Shown piece by piece: positions 1 to 10,906 of a stretch of 64,000 nucleotides of DNA. The DNA is from Pascua guehoae. Taxonomy: Eukaryota > Basidiomycota > Tremellomycetes > Trichosporonales > Trichosporonaceae. The translations under genes and the position numbers were made by a program. The notes under the pieces are model-generated. The model was not told where the DNA came from. It was given only the letters and a program-made list of their open reading frames with translations, and did not search any database. How positions within the stretch are numbered: the first letter of the stretch is position 1; each line of letters starts with the position of its first letter. The DNA is taken from positions 1,720,416 to 1,784,415 of the forward strand of contig BCJX01000003.1 of NCBI GenBank assembly GCA_001600415.1, given 5' to 3'.

Positions 1-2076
1 GCGGGTACGAGAACGCCGAGCTGGTGAGCTCGAAGCAGCTCACATGCTTCTCCGATTTTCGATACCCGCTCTCGGCGCCCGACCACCCGAGCCTGCCCAA
101 CTTTGTGCAGTATCTGCACGACTATGCGCGCGAGTTCAAGCTCGACGAGCATATCCGCCTGAACACGCAGGTGGTAAAGCTCAGCAAGACGGGGAGCGGA
201 GCATATCCCCACGTTGCGGTTGTCCGTCGCACGGCCGGCGGTGGGGAAGAATCAGAAGCAGGGACAGAAGCAGAGATTGCCGCCCAGCGCGTGATTATCA
301 CCACCGGGCTGCATGTCACGCCCAACCTTCCAAAGATCCCGGGCCTCAATACCGCACCGCTCTCGGACCCGCCCATCCCCTGGCTCCACTCGTCAGACTA
401 CAAGGCGCGCTCCCAGCTTGCGGGCAAGCAGGTCCTCGTCCTCGGCGCTGGGGAGACGGGTATGGATGTGGCCTACGAAGGTGTCCTCGCGAACGCGAAG
501 ATGTGGATGGGTGTACGCACGGGGTTCCTCAGCTTCCCAAAAGTGCGTACAGCGTCAGGGAGGGCGGCACCTTGTGGCCTGCCGCTGGGTGACAAAAGAG
601 AAGCAGCACTAAAGACTCAGGTATTCAACAACTTCCGCGCCCTGGGGGCAGTGTTTGACGGCGCGCTCCCGATCGACGGGCTCATTACCAACCTCTTTGA
701 GACGGCCTACGTCCATCCGTGGGTGGCGGCGTCACACCTGCGCTGGTTTGTGAGCGACTATGTTGTGCGCAAGGTACTCTGGCTCCTCACGGGTACGAGT
801 GCAGGGTGCAATCAGTGGGCGGGCGAGTTGCCACGGGAGCGACAGGGCCGCGCATATGTCTTTCTCAACAAGAGTGGTATGTGGCGATATCATGAACTCG
901 TCAAGGCAGTGAAGGTCCCCCAATGCTGACACTGCAGCACGGTCGGTCGCCTTTGTCCCAACATGGAAGGCTGTTCAAGTGCTGACGCTTCAGGGCGATG
1001 CAGTTCATCAACCGTCCGTACCAGAACATGTCGTGGCTGCACCGCACGCTCTTCAGCTACATTGACCCCCCGGTCCCCGACGACGTCACAGACCCAACTG
1101 TCCGCCTCGTGCCGTTCCCCGAGCGTTTCGAGGCTGGCCGTGCCGTGTTACCTCCCCCTCCGGCGCACCGGGCCAAGGAGACGGCATGGAAGGGCGAGTG
1201 CCGCCCCGACCTGGTGGTGCTCGCCACGGGCTACCTCCAGGACTTTGACTGGCTCGGTGACGAGTATGCGCGGCCAGACGAGTGTGACGTGCGTGGCGTA
1301 TGTGCCTCAAACGATCTCTCTGTTGGATACGTTGGCTTCCTTCGACCTGGTGTCGGTACGTCCAAACCCTAAACACCTATCCTCTCTGGCCTCGTGTGCG
1401 CTATGACGTCCAAGCGCGTTACGAGAAAAAACAACAGAACAAAACAAAAACAAAGAAGCGCAGACGCCGGCCGCCACATGTCCCAGAAGCACCCCTGTTG
1501 GTTGACAGCTGACACTCTTTGTTCCCACAATCCGTCGTTGTGACATGCACCCCACCCCAAATCTCCGTTCCGCAACACCATGAAACAATAAACTGCCCAC
1601 CCGCCCACACGTATGCACACGCACACGTCCACGCACAGGCGCCATCCCGCCCATGGCCGAGATGCAGGCACAGTTCTTCTGGCTTTTGACACAGGGTAAA
1701 CTGGCGCCACCGACGTCGCCCGAGCACTACCACCTCATGCATCTGCGTGGGGCTCGCATCCAGTATGGCGTCGATTACTCTGCCTACATGTCGCAGCTCG
1801 GTCGGGACATGGGGTCGGCGCCGGGTCTGTTGGAATTGGCTCGCGAGTATGGCTGGTTTGTCACCCTCGTGTACTGGTGAGTTGTGGAGCATGAGGCTCG
1901 GTGTGGCGCCGGGTTTTGCGACGAATTGGGTCGTGTATTGTCCTCGCAGACCCTCGCTTGTGGATGCGGGGAATGCGGGAATGAGAGTGGCTTGGCGGTT
2001 CTTGATTAGGCGCTGTCATTGTGTCTTGTGGGCAGCTTTTGTGGCCGGTGGGCCCACATTAGAGGCCCATGTGGCG

Positions 2077-2114
<38 letters not shown>

Positions 2115-3116
2115 CCCTCAACGATGGCTATTGTTCCCTTTGGCCCCCATTCCTCACCAGCCATTGCGCGCGTAGACAAAGCGTGCCCCATGCAGAGCAA
2201 ACCCTCTCCAGGTCTATTGTTGTGCAACACCCCACACACGGGCCGCCGGCACGGTGGCGCCTGCCCTGTGCATGTGTCTAACTTTTATGATGGAGTACTG
2301 TGCCAGTATTGTCCCCCTGCCACTGACACACACCGCAGCTTTGGCGCCGCGTTTCCCACGTTTTACCGTCTCACAGGGCCGTACCGCTCAGACGTGGCAG
2401 GGGAGATCACGCGTACCGAGCTGTGGGACACGATCCGGCGGCGCGGGGTCGTCGGTAATTTGTTCATGGGCGTGATCCCCATGGTGAGTCGGGAAGAGAA
2501 TAAGCCGGGGAGGGAATGGGCCGGTCGGCCAGTCGGTTGGGGTCCGGCGTAACCTCGGTAGCGTCGAGGTCTCTCAGTGGAGTGTGGAGACGACTCGGCG
2601 AGAGAGCCAGTGAGGGCCGTTGGACAAACGGTCCGCTTGGACATAGTGGCCGATGGCGAGGAATGGGCGAGCCGGGCCCCGATAAGGTAATGGCCGTCAC
2701 CGACCTGGGCGGAGGCACGGGGACGTGTGTGGCGGTGCCGCCAGTGCCATGGCGCTGGCACGGCGGAAAAAACGAGTTTACTGCACACGGCGTCGTCGCG
2801 AGCCCTCGGGCACACGGGGCACGGCGCAACCGAGTGCACCCTTCCGTCGGGCTGGTGTGGGCCGGTGTTGGGTATTTTGCGGCATGTGGGAATCGTGGCT
2901 GACGATCGCGAGGCCTTCTACGCACTCGTCAACCTTGCCGCCCTGGCGCTCGACGCGGCGTGGACCCTGGCGGCGCCAGTGCTCGGTGCGCCGCCGCACT
3001 CTGTCTTGAGCACGCGCAAGGATGCTGGTGGGACACGCGCGCGGCGCGTGTCGCCGTCGGCGAGGGGGGCCAATGGAGTCGCGAACGGCAAGTCGCGCAA
3101 GGGCAGGGCCGCGTGA
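1..3116 (+). CDS. Flavin-containing monooxygenase (FMO-type), 5' partial
   Basis: Flavin- and NADPH-dependent oxygenase of soft N or S nucleophiles; the substrate is unknown. The gene starts before the window, so the N-terminal FAD site is missing, and the reading frame is open from base 3. Exons read as 3-542, 621-880, 994-1355, 1639-1876, 2339-2483 and 2913-3116. Seen: an NADPH-site Rossmann motif GAGETGMD near base 450, FMO-like stretches such as MQFINRPYQNMSWLHRT and LVVLATGY, and a basic Lys/Arg-rich tail. The 78-nt intron 543-620 keeps frame if retained, but it has a CACTAAAG branch-like site and its removal restores family spacing (SFPK-VFNNF). Intron 1877-2338 contains 36 consecutive A. 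The family call is firm; the 881 donor (GTGGCG) is weak but gives the expected NKSG-AMQF join. It converges on the CLP1-like gene. Confidence 0.9.
2077..2112. repeat. Poly-A tract (36 nt) inside an FMO intron
   Basis: An uninterrupted run of 36 A lies in the fourth visible intron of the monooxygenase gene. No target-site duplication or retroelement body is visible beside it, so it reads as a mononucleotide repeat rather than the tail of a retrocopy. Confidence 0.9.
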
Positions 3117-3418
3117 GGCATGCCAGTGAGGTCAGCCGCGACGGCGTCGGTTTCGTCATCGGCGCCAACCGCGCGGTTACGACGCAGTCAGCCAAACTAG
3201 ACATGGACGGGTGCTGTATGCGGGGGTGACGACGAGCGCGTGCTGGTGAGGAATGGCTGGTGCCTTGTCCGTGGGCAAGAGTACGAGTATGCATGCTATG
3301 GCTACGTTCTACGTTCCGAGAGTATCATTATGAAGCTATGACGGTGGATACAACAAATCCCAGGGCGGGAACAAATCCTGGCGTACAGGAGCGGTCAAGG
3401 AAAGGAGGAAGGTGTAGT
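3117..3418. other. Convergent 3' intergenic spacer
   Basis: About 300 bases between the stop codons of the monooxygenase and the CLP1-like gene. I see no coding sequence or repeat here; it should hold both 3' UTRs. Confidence 0.6.
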
Positions 3419-5070
3419 CTAGAGGGCTCCGAGGCGGCTGCTGACCTCGTCTGCGTCATGGCTGGGGGTGGGTGGCTGGCCCGAGTGTGCCTCAACGCCA
3501 AGCCACGGCGACGCGGGGCGGTCGTCTGCGTCGCGTGCGTCGCGTGCGTCGCCTGTATGTGTGTCTGGGTCGTTTTGTTCGTCGTCGTCCGACTCGGCGT
3601 GGGGGTCGTCATTGTCGCGGGCCTCAGTCTTGACCCATCGGCGCCACCAGCGCCCGACGACGCGCTTTGTGCGCGCGTCGAGGCCCAGATAGTCGACATT
3701 ACAAATGAGGCCGCGCCACGAGACTGCGCCCGAGGCGAGTGCGCCTTCGAGGGCGGCCACGTCGCCAAAGTAGAGCCAGTGGAAGAGGACGCCGGCCGAC
3801 TCTGGATCCGGGAGGGGCACGTAGACTGAGCGCCTGTGGGGCAGTGGGGACGGGAGGACCTGGCACCCTTGCATTTCGGGGGCGTCGGGCGGCCGGGGGC
3901 TGTAGAGGACGGTGCGGAGGAGGTCGCTCTGGGGGATCAGGTAGTCGTGGTGCAGCGCCCAGCTTGTGGCGGGCACGGCGCCCGTCGAGTTGCTCCGTAC
4001 TGGCTGCATGGGGGCGACGGGGACGGCGGGGCACGGGTCCGAGTTTGCGCGCGGCGGTGCTGGTGTCGGCGCGGGGTGCATGGGAATCACTGCGGGCCAG
4101 TCAGTATGGTGCATGAGCCAGCCTGGTAACCTGGGGTGGACTTACCGAGGTGCACGTCGGCGTCCTGGTCGTTTCCCCAGAACCGGGGTGCGAGCTCGTG
4201 CAGACGCCCGAGGACAAAGTCGCGCGGGATCTGGTCGAGGCGCGTCGCCGGCGGTGTGGGCGGCATGGCCGGCGAGCCCGGCAGGGAGACGCCGCGCACT
4301 GGGCCCCGTGCGCCCCGGGGCGATTCGGCGGGGGCATTCGTCGTACACCGGGGATCGCATGTGGAACTGGGGACAATGGCGGGGGCGGAACCGGGTGCGC
4401 GGAGCGTATAGTCGTGCCATGTGTGCGAGCCCGTGTTCTGTGTGGGCCCTCGGCGTGCAGGCGCCGGTGGGGAATGAGGACCGTGGTGGTGGTGGTGGTG
4501 GTAGTGGTCGAGTGCGTATTCGTGGTCGGTGGTGACTTTTCCCGCGCGCGAGGGGCTGGGCGAGGGGAGGCGCAGGGACGCAGAGATTGACGCGGCGGGG
4601 GTGGCGTCGCCGGCGTGTGCGGACGCGCTGGCCGACGCGATTGGTGCCGAGGCTCGACCGGGCACGGGCGATTCGGGCGAGGGGGACGGCGAGGGGGAGG
4701 GTGTGAGCTGCCACATGCCGGCGTGCGAGCGGGGTCTGCTGGCCGACGGGGGTGGTGTGGTCGTGCGGTGGTGGTGCTGGTGGTGGCCACAGGGGGTGGT
4801 CGTGTGTCTGCCTGGGGTGGAGGGGCGGTGGGTGCGGGGGCTGCGGGGACACAGGCGGGGGCTGTTGGGCGACGGCGTGACGGGGCTGCGCGGACAGGGG
4901 ATGGGGTGGGCCGTGGGTGTGGCCGAGGTGCGGCGGCGCCGGGGCTGGTTGGGGAACGGCGGGGGCAGCTTGCGGTGCGTGAGTGACAGCGAGGGGGCGC
5001 CGACGCGCCGTGGCGAAGTGGGTGGGTATGCGGATAGTGACGGAGGCGAACGGGGCGGCTGGCAGAGCAT
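3419..5070 (-). CDS. Clampless1 (Clp1)-like sexual development protein, candidate
   Basis: Two exons, 5070-4146 and 4089-3419, give 531 aa; the 56-nt intron 4090-4145 joins ADVHL to VIPMHP. The first ~280 residues are low complexity (Pro/Ser/His-rich, with a run of six His). The conserved-looking part follows: LDQIPRDFVLGRLHELAPRF, VIPMHPAP, then HDYLIPQSDLLRTVLYS, SVYVPLPDPESAGVLFHWLY and NVDYLGLDARTKRVVGRWW. These patterns fit my memory of the basidiomycete Clp1 family, which in Coprinopsis, Ustilago and Cryptococcus acts downstream of mating-type homeodomain proteins during clamp or dikaryon development. The C-terminal ~60 residues are acidic with DARDARDADD repeats. The start is the first ATG after the last upstream stop-rich stretch. 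The family assignment is from recall and could be wrong; the gene structure is firmer. Confidence 0.55.
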
Positions 5071-8000
5071 GGTCCTGGTGTCCCGGGTCGATTGATGTAG
5101 TGTGTATGTCAAGGTGTGTAGCAAAAACCAGAGTTGGCCAACAGACCGAGAGAGAAGCAAGGCCACAAAGTCGGCGCGTACTTTTAGTCGTCTCGGTCGC
5201 TCTGTCCCATAAGAAGAATGGCCGAGATAGCTCTGCTTCTTTGTTGGACAAAAAGGACAATGCTGGGTCTGTGGCTGTGCTTCGGGGACCCTCTCGGGCA
5301 GCGCGCGCAACGACTGGTGCGAGTTTGGTTCGAGTGCAAAGGTCGTCCCGACGCAGTTGGCGATCGCCACCCAGATCGTGTGTGTTGGGCAGATACCGCG
5401 GGTGCGTGTGGGGTGTTGGGTGCAACGACCTGGGTCGTGGTCGAGGGTCTGGTGGTCGTTTTCAAGGTCACAATGGACAATGAGCGACTCTTTGAATATA
5501 GGTGGAGCGAGTGTGTGCGCACAAGCTCGGTAGGGCGGCACGCTCCGTTGGAGCGGAGCCCGTGTGCGGAACAGTGGGGTTCAGTGAGTCACCCCGCGAG
5601 CGATTGCAAGGGTGCATGCAAAGGGTGCCGGAAGCACCGGAACAAAATGGCAACACTGGAATGGCACTCGAGGTGGCTGACGACGGCGCCTATGGCTGAT
5701 GGCATGAGAGGTGAGGGGGTAGGCACTGTACTGTAGGGGTGAGGGGGTGAGCGGTGAGGCTTGACCCCGAGGGATATGAGGACAGTGATGGGTCTCAGGA
5801 CCTTCGTTTGGGTCGACAGCGGGCCCGAGTTGGAAATGACGAGACGCCAGGAGAGGGAGGCAGGCGAGTGAAGACGGGCCGGTGCTGTAAGCTGAACCGT
5901 CAAGCATGAGGGCAAAGGGGAGAGAGAGAGCATGCGGGCGGCCTGGGCATGCGCGCTCTCGGCCGCACAATCGTGGGTTTGCCGGGCCGTCAGAGAGAAC
6001 AATAGAGCGCGTTGACGGGTGGGATTCCGCGTCCGCGTGGTCCCGTAGGCATTTTACACCGTGTGCCATGCCTTGAAGCAAAACGCCAAGGCTGGCGCCT
6101 CTGACAATCAGGAGATCCAGGTGTTATTACCGGCACGGCACGGGTACGAGGATCGCGACCCCCCAGGACAAGACAGGACACACACACAGCAACGCTCACG
6201 CTCCCGCCCCGCCCGGTGGGTACTGCACTCTGTGCGCAGAGCCTTGCACACGATGCGCCTATAGCCGCGCTGATCCTTGTTCACCCCGGATACCTTGGAC
6301 GCCACTGCGCCACCGCCAGTCACCGGCTACCTCTGCAGAGTGTCAACTGGAGGTGGGTCTTGGCCAGGCGCCAGTTTGGTAGCGGCCGCTGGCTGACGGC
6401 AAGGGATCAGAGACGGCAAGTGCGGGGGGGGGAGGCATTGTCCATGGTGCAGTGCTGCAATTTGCTAGCACTGGAACATCATATTAGGTTAACCGCTGAC
6501 ACACAACACAGACACAGATGAGACGGGGCGCGCGCACCCGATGGGCGGTGAGAAGCGACGGTGCATGCGGCTCGTAACTCTGGCAAGGGACGTGTGCGGG
6601 GCGGGGCGGTGCTGCACATGTCTTGCTCGCTCCCAGGTCCCTTCATTTACTCGGTTTTGACCGGCGACCGAACAAGCAACTCACTGTGCGACATTATTGG
6701 GCATCTTGGGATGTACCGGCATGACCCAGAGCGGTCCATGCACGTTTGGCACCGTGGCACCAGGGCACTATAGCAAACATGGGCCTTAGATGACGGAGGT
6801 GGCACTGGTGGGTGGCTGCTGGAGGATGTGGTGAGGGTGAGAAGGGTGAGAAGGATGAGAAGGGCTCTGTACAGGGCTCAAGACGGGATGTGGCGTTTGG
6901 GAGAACAATAAAAGACAAGGCAATGTTGAGAAAAGAGAGGTCACGGAAGTGGTGGTATATGGCTGGCCCCCGCTCGCGTGCAGGCGGCGGCCAGGCGCAC
7001 GCGGCAGGTTTTGGCTCGCGGGACATGGGACATTTTTGGGCGAGAAATGCGGAACAAAACCCCCCGTCCAACGCCCTCAAACGCCACCATTTTGAGGCAC
7101 AACTTGCAAGAGGCGTCCGCCATGTCCTGAACCTTGATGCGCGCCGCCTTGATGCGCGTCTCCGTCTGCGTCGGGGCTGGGTCTGGGTGGGGCGGGGACC
7201 TCTTGACCAAGTTTCTGCAATGTGTACTGTCGTGCTTCGGAGGACAACAAACGACGACGGATATAGCGCGTATAGCGGATGGGAATGTGTCGCATTTTCT
7301 CCAGCCATGGACATTTTGTGTCGCTGCGTAAGCCGTACAGCCGTACCGTTACCGTCTCTCACCGAACCGTACGGCTATGACGCTTTTCTGATCGGCCGTG
7401 CTGATCGAGTGTGTCTGGCTCTGATCGAGCCCAACCTCAGACCTCCCGACGACCGGAGATCCACAAGGGCACACGGACACTGGAGCGTATGGACAAGGTG
7501 ACTGAAGGATCTGGGTCTGGACTGGGCTCGCTCGTCACCACTGCCGGCCTGAACGACAACAATGGCAGCAAAGCAGCCGACGTGGTACCCATGTCGGGCC
7601 CGGGCCAGTGCAGTCCAGAATCATGGCCAAGCATGACTGCGCGCGCGAGGCAGCTTGGCGGCTGACGTGGCTGGCATGTCAGCGTGCAATACAGAGCAAG
7701 CGTGACGAATGTGCCAACCAGGTTGGACCGCCCGTCGTCCACTCGGATTGCCCCGTCGGTGCCTACAGTAGCCACCCTTGAACTAAAGTTCGGAGACGAC
7801 GAAACAAGGACACACAACAAAGAAACCTTGGGGAATGACGACTGGTCCAGCCAGCCAGCCAGCCAACCAGCCAGTCACTCTGTCGGAAGCGACAGACTGC
7901 GGCGAAAGCGCCGCCACAATATTGTAAAAGTGGTCATTTTTCATTTTGGCCGCGGGCGATCCCGACCCTGTGTCACGATCTGTGCAGAGCCCTTTGCAGC

Positions 8001-8233
8001 CTGAAACACTTGACCACCTCGAGTCACTCGTCTCCGCGCGAGCGGACCATTGATAATGCCACGGCTGCTCTTGTGAGCAAACTTGTGGCACACAACCACC
8101 CGACAGGGACACACACAAAAAAAAGAGCGTGTGGCTTACATGATTCTGTATGACAATAATAGCTAAAGGTGCCACATTGTTGGCGGCAGCACTCGTCACC
8201 TTTGTACTATCGGACCCTGTTGCGCTTCAAGGC

Positions 8234-8515
8234 CGCATTTGTAGTGCCACCGTCGTAATTACAGTATTGGTAGGAAAGCCCACTGTGGAGTACAGCGGTC
8301 CCGCAGGTCAACGAGCGCATTGACGTATTGGAGGCGCGCGGAAAGATAACATGCACCGTTGTTCCCCGCGACATTTGTAGCGGTGACGACGCAATTGGTA
8401 GCACAGCCCACTTCGGAGTAGATTACCCCGCAATACAACTTGGACTGTCGCTATTATGGGCCACATTTGTAGTGCCAACGTCGCAATTGGTAGTATAGCC
8501 CACTCTGGACGGCTA
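8234..8515. repeat. Three degenerate copies of a ~70 bp unit
   Basis: Three similar segments begin near 8234, 8370 and 8462. Each opens with CATTTGTAG, continues through a CGTCGnAATT or CGACGCAATT block and a TTGGTAG block, and then has AGCCCACT followed by a GGAG/GGAC stretch. Copies two and three are closest to each other; copy one carries a short insertion. They do not form an ORF. They may be remnants of a dispersed or tandem element. Confidence 0.65.
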
Positions 8516-9162
8516 TCTGCTCCACAATCCAACTCGGAGACAAGTTTGAAGGCGCAAGGTGGAAGCGCAAGGTGGAAATTAATATTACAAAACGACGCCA
8601 CAGGGATAGAACCTCTGCGCCATCTTCGCTCGCCCCACGCCTCCCTCACCTCGGTAGCAGATCTTTGCGTGCCCAACGACGGACACGACGGGCGACCTCG
8701 ACAGCTGGGCAGAGGTTCGGCCGCGCCGACTCTCGTACAACCCCCACGGCCCAAGGGAGGCCAGCTGAAAAATACCACCCACGTCAATAAAACAAAATAA
8801 AAAATAATAAAAATATAAATCCTCCGTGGCGCATCGGCGCCACCGGGCCGCCACCGCCACACCCCTCCCCTCTCCCCACCCTCTGGTCCCTCTCCGTCCA
8901 CCGCCTCGCCTGTTCGCGCCAGACGCGCGGAAAAACCTCGCGATCACCGCACCCCAGCGAAGACCGCCTTGCCCCTGGCATTGCCGTGACGCCGGGCGTT
9001 TGACGACCCGCCGTGGACCACACTGTTCAGGTGGCAGTACTAGTATGTGTCGGGTCAGGGGTGAGCGTCAGGAAACCCTCGTGGGCCCTGATGATCAAAA
9101 CCCGAGAAATGACAACGGCGTGTGTGCAGGTGAGTATCTTGGCAGCACTAAGCGCCCACCCC

Positions 9163-9218
9163 TCGTTTGTGCTCGGTTGTGCTCGTTTGTGCTCGGTTGT
9201 GCTCGTTTGTGCTCGTTT
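9163..9218. repeat. Short tandem repeat, TCGTTTGTGCTCGGTTGTGC type
   Basis: A 20-bp unit alternating CTCGTTTGTG and CTCGGTTGTG is repeated about two and a half times, followed by decaying TCGTTTAC copies. Confidence 0.8.
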
Positions 9219-9871
9219 ACATCGCTGGTTTACATTGCTCGTCTACATTGCCCGTTTCCAACTGGTCGTTTACACCCGCCAACAGCACCCGTATCTCCCC
9301 CGTCGTCTTGGTGCACTGCCCCCTTTGTCTAATTTTAAAGTGAGACCACCCTCCCCCCCCTGACCCCGCGTCTGGGGTGCGTCTCCCGTCTCGCTCGTCT
9401 AGCTCGTCTGGGGCCGTCAAAGTCGTCAATAATCTGCCCATGTGGCCGGTCCACCCCCGCGGAAATGGCCGCTGGACTAGTCCTCCGCGCCATTAATCGC
9501 GGCGATCTTGATAGGCGTCGTGCGTGTCGGGAACGCCGCAGAAGGTGCAGGGCGCAAAGGCCATGTGGGTGGCCATGTGTCCAGTTCACGGGGTTGGGGA
9601 AGATTTGCACTGTGATCGCACGGCCGAAGGACACGCAGCACGTCGTTTTGTCGGATCATTTTTGCAGGTTGTCTTTTTGTCTTGTCACCTTTTTTTTTTC
9701 TTGGCCGCAAGTGCCCCAGGTGCCACTATGGCAACAACACCCGGCCGGCGTATTGCGGTCTTCACTGCTCTGCGCTGAAATCTTGTCCAGTCCGAGCTGT
9801 GCTTCGCCTATACGCCCAGCGCCTGCCTGGCCTGCCTCGAATCCACCCACGTGGTCAGGATGTTTGGATTG

Positions 9872-10116
9872 CTGTAAAACAACTGTAAATAGGACAGCGG
9901 TCACAGGTCACACGGCAAAAATCCTGTCCTGTCACAGTGTCGCAAGAGGCCCAGTCCTGTTGTTTTGGCCATTATTCCAATCCTGTCTGCCAAACCTGTG
10001 TTTGTATTGGCCGAAATCAGCTCCTGTCCGGTCCTGTCACAGGTCACAGACACAGAGTCCTGTACCCCACCAAGTGGGGTTTACAGATAAAATTCCTATT
10101 TACAGTTGTTTTACAG
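9872..10116. mobile_element. MITE-like element with perfect 23-bp inverted ends
   Basis: Bases 9872-9894 (beginning CTGTAAAACAACTGTAAA) are the exact reverse complement of 10094-10116. The pair bounds a 245-bp non-coding segment. The interior has many TCCTGT/ACAGGA-type hexamers, two copies of a GTCACAGGTCAC block near opposite ends, and a 7-bp stem hairpin (ACCCCAC-CAA-GTGGGGT, 10064-10080). Short size, perfect terminal inverted repeats, subterminal motif clustering and no ORF match a non-autonomous DNA transposon. No target-site duplication is obvious, so the superfamily is not assigned. Confidence 0.7.
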
Positions 10117-10906
10117 TATAGGATGTGGGGATTAGGGATCCAGACGGCGTCCAGCTGTCCACTGGATAGCAGGATGCACTCGCGTGCTCGCACCCCGCAC
10201 GGCCAATCATGCCACAATCGCAACATTGGCCACAACCTTGGCAGCTCGCCGTGTCCCATTGTACATGCAATTGTACAGAGGGTGCCAAAAAGGGCCGTGA
10301 GAGGCGCAGGGTGAGATATGTGAGATTTGTCTTGCGTTGCCGAACGATCATCTCAGCATGCTCAGCACCAGCTTAGAGCTACATGCCACGGCATCCCTAC
10401 ACCCCTCACAGTCCTTTTTGACACCCTCCGTACAAGCTCTTTGGGCCTTGGAAAGATCTACTTCTGTAGCTTCTGGCGTTCGAGGCACGCGGTGTGTATG
10501 ACGCGCACGTGCCTGATCCACATCCCCCATCATTCTTTCTGAGCAGGCCCATCGTGCGAGTCGAGCACGACAACACTGTGCGCCTCTGGGGCAAACGACC
10601 GTTCGCATCGGTCCAACTGACGCAACTGGAACCGTCGGACAGGCAAGTTGTTGCATCCATTCCTTCCTATCTATCCCTTGTCCCATGCATACAGTACAAC
10701 TGGCATTGGCTGCGATGTTTGGGCCCTATCCTGGGAGTTGCCGCGCGGGGTGGCGCAAGGCGACGCCCAGTCGGACCAGACGCGCGCGCCAGCACAGGTC
10801 ACTAGCAGCTGCAGACGGCAAAAGCCATCGCAGCGCTCCCTCCGCACCCGCAATCACAAGCGCGGATGGCGGATGAGAAGGTTGGCCTCGAGACCATACC
10901 TGGTGC

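Larger units (their letters stand above)
5071..10906. other. 5.8 kb gene-poor interval
   Basis: No ORF here has a recognisable domain or a convincing exon chain on either strand. The longest frames (for example 6694-7362 minus and 6812-7501 plus) overlap each other on opposite strands and look like GC-driven chance frames. The interval holds a CCAG microsatellite near 7849-7876, degenerate repeats at 8234-8515, a short tandem repeat at 9163-9218 and a MITE-like element at 9872-10116. It lies upstream of the CLP1-like gene and downstream of LYS2, so it may carry a long promoter for the former. Confidence 0.6.

Noticed and set aside
2077..2112. Poly-A as evidence of a retroposed element
   Set aside because: No element body, no flanking duplication, and it lies among other homopolymer tracts in introns.
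6694..7362. 222-codon minus-strand ORF in the gene-poor block
   Set aside because: Arg/Pro-rich, with no domain, overlapping a long plus-strand frame over the same bases; typical of chance frames in GC-rich DNA.
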